From NCBI GenBank assembly GCA_025352865.1, contig JANXSB010000594.1:1-6039 (forward strand): DNA of 6,039 bases, in the 5' to 3' direction. A program made the position numbers and the translations under genes. This document shows, piece after piece, positions 1 to 6,039 of this stretch (position 1 is its first letter; every line of letters begins with the position of its first letter). The notes beneath the pieces were generated by a model, which was not told the origin of the DNA, did not search any database, and saw only the letters and a list, made by a program, of their open reading frames with translations. The DNA is from Chthoniobacter sp. GTDB taxonomy: Bacteria; Verrucomicrobiota; Verrucomicrobiia; Chthoniobacterales; Chthoniobacteraceae.

Positions 1-1536
1 GGTGATTACAGCAAATACACGATTAAAAGCGCGTACATGATTAACGCCCTTGTCTTCACCGCCGATGCCTTTCGCGGTTGTGCCGCGCTCGATAACCTGG
101 GTCTGCCCGAGAGCGGCGATGGCAAGAGCGACCTTTTGCAAGAGGCTAAGTGGGAAGCGGACTTTCTCACGAAGATGCAGGACAGCGACGGTGGTTTTTA
201 CTTCCTCGTCTATCCCCGCAACCGCCAGTACGAGAATGATGTCCTGCCTGATCATGGCGACCCACAGATCGTCTGGCCGAAAAACACCTCAGCCACCGCC
301 GCCGCCGTCGCCGCGCTGGCGCAGACCGCTTCCTCGCCGACCTTCAGGCAGCAGTTCCCCGACGCGGCGGCGCTCTATCTGCAAAAGGCCCGGCGTGGGT
401 GGAGCTTTCTCGCAGCGGCCATCGCCACCCACGGCAAGGATGGGAGTTACCAAAAGCTGACGCACTATGGCGATACCTTCATGCACGACGACGAGTTGGC
501 CTGGGCCGCGTGTGAGATGTTTCTCGCCACCGGTGATCCCGCCTATCAGCGGCAGCTTATCGCCTGGTATGACCCATCCTCCGCGGGCACCTTGAAATGG
601 TCCTGGTGGCGGCAGTTTGAAGGCTATGGATGCGCCGCGCGCAGCTATGCCTTTGCCGCACGCACAGGCCGTCTCGACGCGAGTCTGCTCGACGCGGCCT
701 ATCTCGCCAAATGCACCGCGCAAATCCTCGCCGCCGGGAACGACGGTCTCGCGCGTTCCCAAGCCAGCGCCTATGGCACGGCCTTCGAGTTGGAATCCAA
801 ACGCATTAAGGCGGCCGGCTGGTATTTCTCCTCCGACCGCGCATTCGACATCACCGTCGCCTATCAGCTCGATCCCCGTGCGGACTATCTCGATGCCATA
901 CTCACCAACCTCAACTACGAAGGCGGCTGCAACCCCGTGAACATGCCATACCTTACCGGCATCGGTGTGACTCCTCAGTGCGAGATTGTCAGTCAATACG
1001 CCCAAAACGACCGGCGCGTTTTGCCCCCATCGGGCCTCCCGCTCGGAAACATCCAGACAGGCTTCGCCCATCTTAATAACTACGGCAACGAACTTGCCGC
1101 ACTTACCTTTCCGTCCGACTCGGCCACCATCGCACCTTACCCATTCTACGACCGCTGGGCCGATAGCTATAACGTGACCACGGAAGCCGTTGTGGTGAAT
1201 CAGGCGCGCGGACTGGCGAGCATCGCCGCGCTCGCCGCGCAGACGAGCCTTTGCCGCCAGCCATGGAATTCGGCAGCCGCGCAAATCATCACACCTACGA
1301 CTAATCCACCCGTCAATCAGCCGGTCACCGTCACCCTGCAGGCCGCGGAAGTCGATCTCACCGGAGCTACAGTCGTATGGGAGGCGCAAAGCCAGAAACC
1401 GATGTTTGGCAAAACGACCTATACCTTTACTCCGACCACCGTCGGAGTGCAGTGGGTCGAGGCCGAGGCCCATTGGCCGGACGGACGGCGGGTCTTTGCC
1501 GCCGCGAGCTTCTCCACTTCGGGGGACAGACCGTGA
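1..1536 (+). CDS. Glycoside hydrolase family 9 protein with C-terminal Ig-like domain (5' partial)
   Basis: The reading frame is open from base 1, so the true start and any signal peptide lie upstream; 511 residues are visible. GH9 enzymes are inverting (alpha/alpha)6-barrel hydrolases, mostly endo- or exo-beta-1,4-glucanases, usually secreted. The fragment opens with GDYSKYT, which matches the end of the family's DAGDY motif; Asp2 is a catalytic-base candidate. Further family-like stretches are DGGFYFLVYP (about 63-72), DDELAWAACEMFLATGD (163-179), GGCNPVNMPYLTGIG (308-322, counterpart of the usual NPLG..YVTG..G block) and YNVTTEAVVVNQA (390-402), where Glu395 fits the catalytic acid. Residues about 428-505 form a separate beta-rich Ig-like module ending in WPDGRRVFAAASF. 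The usual His-His-Arg of GH9 is absent; NDRRVLPPSGLPLGN (336-350) stands in that region, so cellulose may not be the substrate. An internal ATG at 37 exists but would remove the catalytic Asp. GC is visibly lower than in the leftward genes. Family call firm, substrate unknown. Confidence 0.86.
   Translation, partial: GDYSKYTIKSAYMINALVFTADAFRGCAALDNLGLPESGDGKSDLLQEAKWEADFLTKMQDSDGGFYFLVYPRNRQYENDVLPDHGDPQIVWPKNTSATAAAVAALAQTASSPTFRQQFPDAAALYLQKARRGWSFLAAAIATHGKDGSYQKLTHYGDTFMHDDELAWAACEMFLATGDPAYQRQLIAWYDPSSAGTLKWSWWRQFEGYGCAARSYAFAARTGRLDASLLDAAYLAKCTAQILAAGNDGLARSQASAYGTAFELESKRIKAAGWYFSSDRAFDITVAYQLDPRADYLDAILTNLNYEGGCNPVNMPYLTGIGVTPQCEIVSQYAQNDRRVLPPSGLPLGNIQTGFAHLNNYGNELAALTFPSDSATIAPYPFYDRWADSYNVTTEAVVVNQARGLASIAALAAQTSLCRQPWNSAAAQIITPTTNPPVNQPVTVTLQAAEVDLTGATVVWEAQSQKPMFGKTTYTFTPTTVGVQWVEAEAHWPDGRRVFAAASFSTSGDRP
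1521..1536 (+). promoter_or_regulatory. Coupled stop/start (GTGA) with purine-rich ribosome binding site
   Basis: The TGA stop of the GH9 gene (1534-1536) overlaps a GTG codon (1533-1535) that opens the phytase-like frame. A GGGGGAC run at 1521-1527 lies at a workable distance upstream and could act as a Shine-Dalgarno sequence inside the end of the GH9 gene. This arrangement supports start choice at 1533 and translational coupling. A second GTG at 1593 has no obvious Shine-Dalgarno sequence, although it gives a more standard signal peptide. Confidence 0.55.
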
Positions 1537-2579
1537 CCGCGCGGCGAAACGCGGGACTGGCCTCGCCCCGCCAGTGCGGCTATTGCAGCGCGGTGTTTGC
1601 CAGAATTTTCACCGTCCTGCTGATCGCCTGCCGCCTCACCTGTGCGAGTGCCGCGCCGCCGGTCATTGAAGACGTGGACGGCCAGGAGAGCTTCGCGCTG
1701 GAAAGTTCCGCCGTCTCCGACCTGAGCGGCATCGTGTGGACGGGCGGCGATTCCTTTTACGCCGTCTCGGATCGCCGGAACGTCCTCGTGCCGCTCACGC
1801 TGAAGATCGACCCCGCCACCGGTCGCATCGCCCGCGGGGAAATCGGCGAGCCGCTGCCGGTGCCGGCGGACGCATCCGATTTCGAGGGCGTCGCCTACGT
1901 CGCCGCCACCAAGACCTTTTACCTCAGCGCCGAAACCGGCCATGCCGTGCTGCGGTTCCGCCCCGGCCAGCCGCGCGCCGAGCGGCTGGCGGTGCCGCCG
2001 GTTTTCGCGCAGGCGCGCAAAAATCTCAGCCTCGAGTCGATGACATGGAACGACACCGCGAAGCAGTTCTGGATCGCCAACGAGGAAGCCCTCATCCCCG
2101 ACGGCCCGGTCGCCACCGCCGACGCCGGCTCGCTCGTGCGGCTGCAGCGGTTCGACGCGAAGTTTCGCCCCACCGCGCAATATGCCTGGCGCACCGAGCC
2201 CGCGGCCTTCCGCTTTCACGGAGCGGGCAGCGGCGTCTCGGATTTGTGCGTGCTGCCGGACGGCAGTCTGATCGTGCTGGAGCGCGGCTTCGGCGCGGGC
2301 GGACTGCATCTCCGGCTCTACCTCGCCGATTTCCAAAACGCCACCGACACCACGCGCCTGCCCTCGCTCGCTGCCGCCGACGCCTGCGTTCCCGCGCGGA
2401 AAATCCTGCTCTTCGAGCGGGCCTCCGGCTTCGTCAATTTCGAGGGCATCGCCCTCGGTCCGCCGCTCGCCGACGGCACCCGCAGCCTCATCGTCATCGC
2501 CGACAGCAACGGCGGCGCCGCGCACAATTTTCTCCCGCTGAAAATCCGCCTCGCACCCGCCGCGCGCGCTTCCAAATAG
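1533..2579 (+). CDS. Exported esterase-like phytase-domain protein
   Basis: Residue numbers assume the GTG start at 1533 (348 residues). The body from about residue 60 to 340 matches the 'esterase-like activity of phytase' family, a beta-propeller-like secreted domain. Seen are DLSGIVW (63-69), FYAVSDR (75-81), DFEGVAY (116-122), LSLESMTW (165-172), GVSDLCVLPDGSL followed by VLERGF, VNFEGIALG (301-309) and IADSN (322-326). The repeated acidic (D/N)FEG(V/I)A signature is typical. The family is linked by name to phosphoester or ester hydrolysis, but activity is poorly established, so the substrate is not claimed. The N-terminus has a hydrophobic stretch FARIFTVLLIA then CRLTCASAA, giving a likely signal peptidase cleavage after Ala-Ser-Ala; LIAC also resembles a lipobox, so a lipoprotein is possible. 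Starting at GTG 1593 would give 328 residues with a compact signal peptide; starting at 1533 gives an unusually long n-region. A further in-frame ATG at 1377 lies deep inside the GH9 gene and is unlikely. Overlap with GH9 suggests co-expression and an extracytoplasmic role beside it. Confidence 0.85.
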   Translation: MTARRNAGLASPRQCGYCSAVFARIFTVLLIACRLTCASAAPPVIEDVDGQESFALESSAVSDLSGIVWTGGDSFYAVSDRRNVLVPLTLKIDPATGRIARGEIGEPLPVPADASDFEGVAYVAATKTFYLSAETGHAVLRFRPGQPRAERLAVPPVFAQARKNLSLESMTWNDTAKQFWIANEEALIPDGPVATADAGSLVRLQRFDAKFRPTAQYAWRTEPAAFRFHGAGSGVSDLCVLPDGSLIVLERGFGAGGLHLRLYLADFQNATDTTRLPSLAAADACVPARKILLFERASGFVNFEGIALGPPLADGTRSLIVIADSNGGAAHNFLPLKIRLAPAARASK

Positions 2580-2608
2580 CCGGCCATTCGTCCGCTCACG
2601 GCGCGGCG
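2558..2608. terminator. Possible inverted repeat spanning the convergent gene ends (weak)
   Basis: CGCCGCGC at 2558-2565 and GCGCGGCG at 2601-2608 are exact reverse complements, 35 bases apart, and bracket the stop codons of both converging genes. On the + strand the right arm is followed by ATTTCAT, which is only a poor T-run; on the - strand there is no T-run. The long loop and high GC make chance pairing quite possible. No better terminator is visible between the two genes. Confidence 0.2.
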
Positions 2609-4536
2609 ATTTCATAAATCCACATCCGCCGCTCCGGGAGCGCGTGGATGAGCCGGAGTCCTTCGGCGGGTGCCTCGTCGAGCGCGCGTGGAAAGACAAA
2701 GTAGCGCACGCCTTCCGCACGGAGCGCGGGATGCGCGGGATGGATGAAGACGCGGTGGCCGCAGAAATTGATCTGCTCAAAGCGCACCTCGTCGCGCGCG
2801 GCCGGGAGTTGAAAAACGGCGAGCGCGTAGCGGTTGTAGATTTCGAGACTGCGGCCGTCGGGATCGAACCGGTGGTAGAAAGCGAGATCGGGAACGGTCT
2901 TCGATCCGCTCAGGACATTCGCACCGGCGGCGGCGAGAAAGGCGGAAAGATTCGCGCCTTCGTACGCGATCCAGCGCGCATCGGGATCGGCGCGGCGGAT
3001 TTCGCGGATGGCGTCGAGCGCGGTCGATTCCGTGAGCGGCGCAAAGCCGCGCGTCACGGGATTGACCATGAGCGCGGGCGGTGCGAGCGCGGCGAGCAGC
3101 ACCAGTGCGAAGGCGCGCTTCATCGGCCAGAGATACAGCGCGAAGAGCAGCCCGCAGAGCGCGGCGGCGGCAGCGATGCGCCACGGCGAAAAAAAGACCG
3201 GGTTCATTTTCACCGCACCCGCCAGTGCGGCGAACGCAAGGCCCGCGGCGATGACCGCGAGCACCAGCCGCGCGCGCCGGTGCGTGCCCGCGCCGCTTTC
3301 CATCTGCCGCAGCGTGAGCACGCTGAGCAGGATTCCGCCGAGGCCCACCGGCAGGATGCAGCGCTCTTCCGTGCTGAAGCTGAGCAGCGTCCAGCGCCCG
3401 AACGCCGCGGGCAGCGGGCACACCGCGAAGATCGCGAGCACGAGCACCGCGGCGAGCGGCGGCGCGAGCAGCCGCCACTGCGCGCACGCGCCGCGGACAC
3501 GCGCACCTGCGAGCAGCCAGCACCCCGCCGCGAGCCACACGGGATGGAAGTTCGCGGCGTTGCACACATTCACGCGCGTCTCGGGAAAAGCCTTCGCGGA
3601 GAGCAGCGGCTCCGCGAGGCCGAGGAAAAGATTCACCGCACCGAGCGCGCCACCGCCCGCGCGCCGCGCGCCCGGATAACTCGTGCCCGCGACGAGCCGC
3701 AGCGTCGGCAGCATCTCGAGAAAAAAGGGCGCGAGAATCGCAGCCACCGCAACCGCCGCGAGCCCAAACCAGCCCGCCGCCGGCCACACGCGCAGCCGCA
3801 CGCCCTCGCCGCCGCGCCTTTGCCAGAGCCAGCCCGCGAGCACCGCGACCGCGAGGTAGGCGAGCGGAATCTGGAATGGCGGATACATGCACAGCGCGAA
3901 ATTCACCGCCGCGAAAACGACGCCGAGCGCAACCGGCAGCGCCACCCGCCACCACGGCGCATCGGCCAGCACCGTCACGCCCCACACGCCGAGCGCCCAG
4001 CTCGCCAGCATCTCCGGCAGCATCGGCGGACACGAGAACCACCACTGCGTGTAGCCCGAGCAAAAGACCCACGCGCTGCCCAGCAGCGCCGTCCAGAAAT
4101 CCCCGCCCGCCAGCCTGCGCATGAGCACGAACATCGCCGCGAGCAGTCCGAAGACTTTCACATTCCACGCCCACGCCAGCGCGTGCTCCGCGTCGAAAAG
4201 AAAAAAGCCCCAGAGCTGCGGACGGAACAGCATCGTGAAATGGCGCACCGGCAGGCTCATCAGCATCGGGCTGCGGCCCGCGCCGAGCGCCGGATTCTCC
4301 ACCGGGAACGGCGGCTCATGCCGCGCCTGCGCCAGCGCCGACGGCGTCCACACCAGCCATTCGTCCGAGCGCACGAGCTGCGGCTTTCCGGCGAGCAGCG
4401 CGCCCGCGGTTTCCTCCTCGTGCAGAATCACCGACCACATGACCACCGACGACCCGTGGATGCCGAGCGCCGTCAGCGCGACAAAGCCGGCGAGAAGCAG
4501 GAAAAGAAATCGGCGTCCGAGCGCGGCGTGATCCAT
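2596..4536 (-). CDS. Polytopic membrane protein, GT-C-like putative glycosyltransferase
   Basis: A 646-residue membrane protein with an ATG start. An N-terminal membrane segment (about 9-26) is followed by an outer loop carrying VRSDEWLVWTP (55-65). An acidic pair in the first outer loop is the hallmark of GT-C enzymes, which transfer sugars from lipid-phosphate donors outside the cytoplasmic membrane, so Asp58 and Glu59 are the catalytic or metal-site candidates. About ten or more further hydrophobic segments follow (roughly 121-141, 147-160, 174-190, 197-216, 220-238, 253-275, 331-345, 356-376, 393-409, 422-440, 452-470, 474-492), with WVFCSGYTQWWFS at 156-168. Residues about 493-646 form a soluble, probably extracytoplasmic domain. 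The RSDEW motif and layout recall a family of unnamed bacterial membrane proteins (I believe the DUF7657 type, from memory). It lies 62 bases downstream of creC on the same strand, with only a weak Shine-Dalgarno sequence (GGTGA about 11-15 bases before ATG). It is not CreD. GC is very high. The membrane protein call is firm; enzymatic role and substrate are inference. Confidence 0.72.
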   Translation of the reverse strand: MDHAALGRRFLFLLLAGFVALTALGIHGSSVVMWSVILHEEETAGALLAGKPQLVRSDEWLVWTPSALAQARHEPPFPVENPALGAGRSPMLMSLPVRHFTMLFRPQLWGFFLFDAEHALAWAWNVKVFGLLAAMFVLMRRLAGGDFWTALLGSAWVFCSGYTQWWFSCPPMLPEMLASWALGVWGVTVLADAPWWRVALPVALGVVFAAVNFALCMYPPFQIPLAYLAVAVLAGWLWQRRGGEGVRLRVWPAAGWFGLAAVAVAAILAPFFLEMLPTLRLVAGTSYPGARRAGGGALGAVNLFLGLAEPLLSAKAFPETRVNVCNAANFHPVWLAAGCWLLAGARVRGACAQWRLLAPPLAAVLVLAIFAVCPLPAAFGRWTLLSFSTEERCILPVGLGGILLSVLTLRQMESGAGTHRRARLVLAVIAAGLAFAALAGAVKMNPVFFSPWRIAAAAALCGLLFALYLWPMKRAFALVLLAALAPPALMVNPVTRGFAPLTESTALDAIREIRRADPDARWIAYEGANLSAFLAAAGANVLSGSKTVPDLAFYHRFDPDGRSLEIYNRYALAVFQLPAARDEVRFEQINFCGHRVFIHPAHPALRAEGVRYFVFPRALDEAPAEGLRLIHALPERRMWIYEIAAP

Positions 4537-4546
4537 CGGGTACCCG
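4537..4546. repeat. 10-bp perfect palindrome abutting the membrane-protein start codon
   Basis: CGGGTACCCG is its own reverse complement and sits directly against the ATG of the 646-residue membrane protein gene, in the place where a ribosome binding site would be expected to act. It could be a small hairpin or protein site that dampens initiation, or chance. No second copy was noticed in the window. Confidence 0.3.
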
Positions 4547-4548
4547 TC

Positions 4549-4573
4549 ACCGTGCGCCGCGCGCGTTCACGGT
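4549..4573 (-). promoter_or_regulatory. Small inverted repeat in the creC to membrane-protein gap
   Basis: ACCGTG (4549-4554) and CACGGT (4568-4573) are exact reverse complements around a 13-base GC-rich spacer. They lie in the 62-base gap (4537-4598), the longest non-coding stretch in the window. No T-run follows on the leftward strand, so it does not look like a Rho-independent terminator. It could be an operator half-site pair or a weak RNA hairpin near the downstream start. No convincing -35/-10 promoter was seen in the gap, which suggests read-through from creC. Confidence 0.25.
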
Positions 4574-4598
4574 CGCAAGTGAAAAGGGGCGGCCGTTA

Positions 4599-6038
4599 TT
4601 ACACGCCATCCCTCCGCTGCGGCAGCCGCAGGACGGCGCGCGTGCCCGCGGTGTCCGTGCGGTTTTCCACATGGATGCTGCCGTGGTGGAGCGCGGCGGC
4701 TTCACGCACAAAGCACAAACCCAAGCCGGAACTTTTTCGTCCTGTGCCGGGACGTGCGAGCGAATAAAAGCGCTCGAAGAGCCGTGGCAGCGCGTAGTCG
4801 GGGATGCCTGGTCCTTCGTCCTCGACGGTGATCTCCGCGTTTCGCGCCGCCGTGTCGGGTGCGACGCGGATGCGGATCGCGCCGCCCTCGGGCGAGAAGT
4901 CGATGGCGTTTTGCAGCAGGTTGTGGAGCGCGCTTTCGAGGAGAAAGGATTCGCCGAGCACTTCGGGCTGGCCGTCACACGCAAGGTCGAGGCGCAGGCC
5001 GCGCGCCTCGGCGGCGGGCTGGAGGTCGGCGCAGACGGCGTGGGCGAGATCGCCGAGCGGGATGACGGCGGGATGATCGAGTTTCTTGCGGCTCTCCAGC
5101 GCGGAGAGTGCGAGCAGACGGTCGATGATGTTTTGCAGCCGCCGCGCCTCTGCCTGGATGTTCGCCACGAATTTTTCGCGACGCTCCGGCGGCATGTCTT
5201 CGTGCAGCAGCTCCGCCGCGCCGCGGATCGCGGCGACCGGGCTTTTCATTTCGTGCGTCACGGTCTGCACGTAGTTCTCCACGTAGGCACGGTTTTCCAG
5301 CGCGTCGCGCATCTCCTCAAAGGCCCGCCCGAGCGTGGCCGCCTCGCCCGAACCGCCGCGCGGCGGCACCGCGCGCTCGCCGCGGGCCACGGCCTGGGCG
5401 TAGGCCGTGAGCCGCCGGATGGGCCGAGAAAAAAGCGTGACGACGAGATACGTGCCGACCGCGACCGCGCCGAAATAGAGCAGCCCGAGCGTGCGCATCC
5501 ACAGCCGCGTTTCGTCGCGAAATCCAAAAACGCTGCGCTGCGCTTTCGACACGCTGACCACGCCGGCGATGCGCCCGTCCCGCCGGATCGGCGCGGCCAC
5601 GAACATCACGGAGCTGTCCGGGTCATTCGGATCGAGATGCGTCGAGCGCGCGCCGTACTGCCCGGCGAGCGTCAGCAGCACATCGCGCTTGCCGCGGAAA
5701 TCCTGCCCCTCCGCGCGTCCGCCGTCGGAGTCGAAGACGACGATGCCGCGCTCGTCGGTGACGTAGAGATTCATGTCCAGCGTCGTCTTCGTGATGTCGT
5801 AAATCTTTGCGGAAAACTCCCGCCTGCGCGCCGCGTCCCACTCGTGCCGCAGCCCGTCGATGTCGAAATTTTCCGCCTCCAGCCGCGCCGCGAGGAGCTG
5901 TGCGACATCGACCATCGACTCCTCCGCGGCCTCCAGATACTCGCGCTCCACGCGCTTGCTCAGCTTGTCGTCGAAGGCATAAAGCGCGACCGCGAGGAAG
6001 ACGAGAAAGCCGATGAGGATGCGCGAGGTCGTGCTCAC
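4599..6038 (-). CDS. creC: CreC-type two-component sensor histidine kinase
   Basis: A 479-residue inner-membrane sensor kinase, close in length to E. coli CreC (474). CreC autophosphorylates and passes phosphate to the regulator CreB, which controls carbon-source and envelope genes. Seen in order: membrane segment (about 7-22), extracytoplasmic sensor domain (23-180) with LLTLAGQYGARST (121-133) and DSSVMFVAAPI (141-151), both close to E. coli CreC; second membrane segment (about 183-203); HAMP (204-257); HisKA with YVQTVTHEMKSPVAAIRGAA (256-275), phosphoacceptor His262; HATPase_c with LLQNAIDFSPEGG (374-386, Asn377), DEGPGIPDYALPRLFERFYS (407-426), and KSSGLGL (435-441). The 'PDYAL.R.FERFYSL' and 'KSSGLGL.FV' stretches are CreC signatures. 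The start is GTG at 6038, one base from the window edge; aligning R-I-L-I-G-F with the E. coli N-terminus (R-L-L-L-G-Y) supports it. The bases TGTGA there would allow a four-base overlap with an upstream stop, as expected for creB, which lies outside the window. All catalytic boxes are intact. Confidence 0.93.
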   Translation of the reverse strand: MSTTSRILIGFLVFLAVALYAFDDKLSKRVEREYLEAAEESMVDVAQLLAARLEAENFDIDGLRHEWDAARRREFSAKIYDITKTTLDMNLYVTDERGIVVFDSDGGRAEGQDFRGKRDVLLTLAGQYGARSTHLDPNDPDSSVMFVAAPIRRDGRIAGVVSVSKAQRSVFGFRDETRLWMRTLGLLYFGAVAVGTYLVVTLFSRPIRRLTAYAQAVARGERAVPPRGGSGEAATLGRAFEEMRDALENRAYVENYVQTVTHEMKSPVAAIRGAAELLHEDMPPERREKFVANIQAEARRLQNIIDRLLALSALESRKKLDHPAVIPLGDLAHAVCADLQPAAEARGLRLDLACDGQPEVLGESFLLESALHNLLQNAIDFSPEGGAIRIRVAPDTAARNAEITVEDEGPGIPDYALPRLFERFYSLARPGTGRKSSGLGLCFVREAAALHHGSIHVENRTDTAGTRAVLRLPQRRDGV

Positions 6039-6039
6039 A

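Noticed and set aside
289..1473. A 394-codon open frame on the - strand opposite the GH9 gene
   Set aside because: Shadow of the GH9 codons; no recognisable motif and low-complexity Gly/Arg-rich composition.
1377..1532. ATG at 1377 as start of the phytase-like protein, giving a 400-residue form
   Set aside because: It would overlap the GH9 gene by 160 bases and add a charged N-terminal extension before the signal peptide; the GTG codons at 1533 or 1593 fit far better.
1419..2780. A 453-codon open frame on the - strand opposite the phytase-like gene
   Set aside because: It is antisense to a gene with clear family motifs, it is Gly/Arg/Glu-rich without any domain, and it crosses into the end of another gene.
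2777..4174. A 465-codon open frame on the - strand in a second frame inside the membrane protein gene
   Set aside because: Extremely Arg/Ala-rich frame-shifted copy of the membrane protein codons; the other frame carries the membrane segments and conserved motif.
2596..4536. The membrane protein as CreD, because it follows creC
   Set aside because: CreD is shorter (about 450 residues) and has different N-terminal and membrane-segment patterns; the RSDEW motif and the C-terminal soluble domain do not fit it.
3040..4540. Dense GCGAGC/GCGCGC-like strings suggesting a repeat array
   Set aside because: They are irregularly spaced and explained by Ala, Leu and Arg codons in a very GC-rich membrane protein gene; no fixed repeat unit or spacer was found.
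2644..4767. A 707-codon open frame on the + strand opposite the membrane protein gene and running into the end of creC
   Set aside because: Its translation is dominated by Arg, Glu, Ala, His and Gln with no recognisable domain, no membrane or signal segment, and it runs antisense to a clearly coherent membrane protein. Long antisense frames of this kind arise from high GC and strong third-position bias.

Overview
The window is a densely packed, GC-rich stretch of bacterial DNA holding four genes and almost no non-coding sequence. Two genes read rightward (positions 1-2579) and two read leftward (2596-6038), and the pairs converge on a gap of 16 bases. The gene types suggest a free-living Gram-negative, polysaccharide-degrading bacterium: a divergent secreted family 9 glycoside hydrolase with a C-terminal Ig-like domain, an exported phytase-like protein, a large GT-C-like membrane protein and a CreC-type sensor kinase. 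A member of the Verrucomicrobiota (Opitutaceae-like) is my best guess. This rests on gene style and GC content only, because no rRNA or marker gene is present.

Rightward half: a GH9 glycoside hydrolase is cut off at its 5' end by the window edge. It begins inside the catalytic-base motif and keeps the catalytic glutamate near its C-terminus. Its TGA stop overlaps a GTG start of the next gene by four bases (GTGA). That next gene encodes an exported 'esterase-like activity of phytase' family protein. The two look translationally coupled and may together scavenge carbon, and perhaps phosphate or ester groups, outside the cytoplasm.

Leftward half: the upstream gene is a very recognisable creC, a sensor histidine kinase with two membrane segments, an extracytoplasmic sensor domain, HAMP, HisKA and HATPase_c. 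It starts with GTG at the window edge, and its first bases are compatible with a GTGA overlap with a preceding gene, presumably the response regulator creB. 62 bases downstream is a 646-residue polytopic membrane protein with an Arg-Ser-Asp-Glu-Trp motif in its first outer loop and a soluble C-terminal domain. It resembles GT-C-type membrane glycosyltransferases, but its substrate is unknown. It occupies the position where creD follows creC in Escherichia coli, but it is not CreD.

No RNA gene, mobile element, CRISPR array, attachment site or origin was seen. There is no gene-free stretch above 62 bases. I did not find convincing evidence for a wholly new system. The points most worth a second look are the unusual active-site region of the GH9 enzyme, its coupling to the phytase-like gene, and the replacement of creD by a GT-C-like protein.
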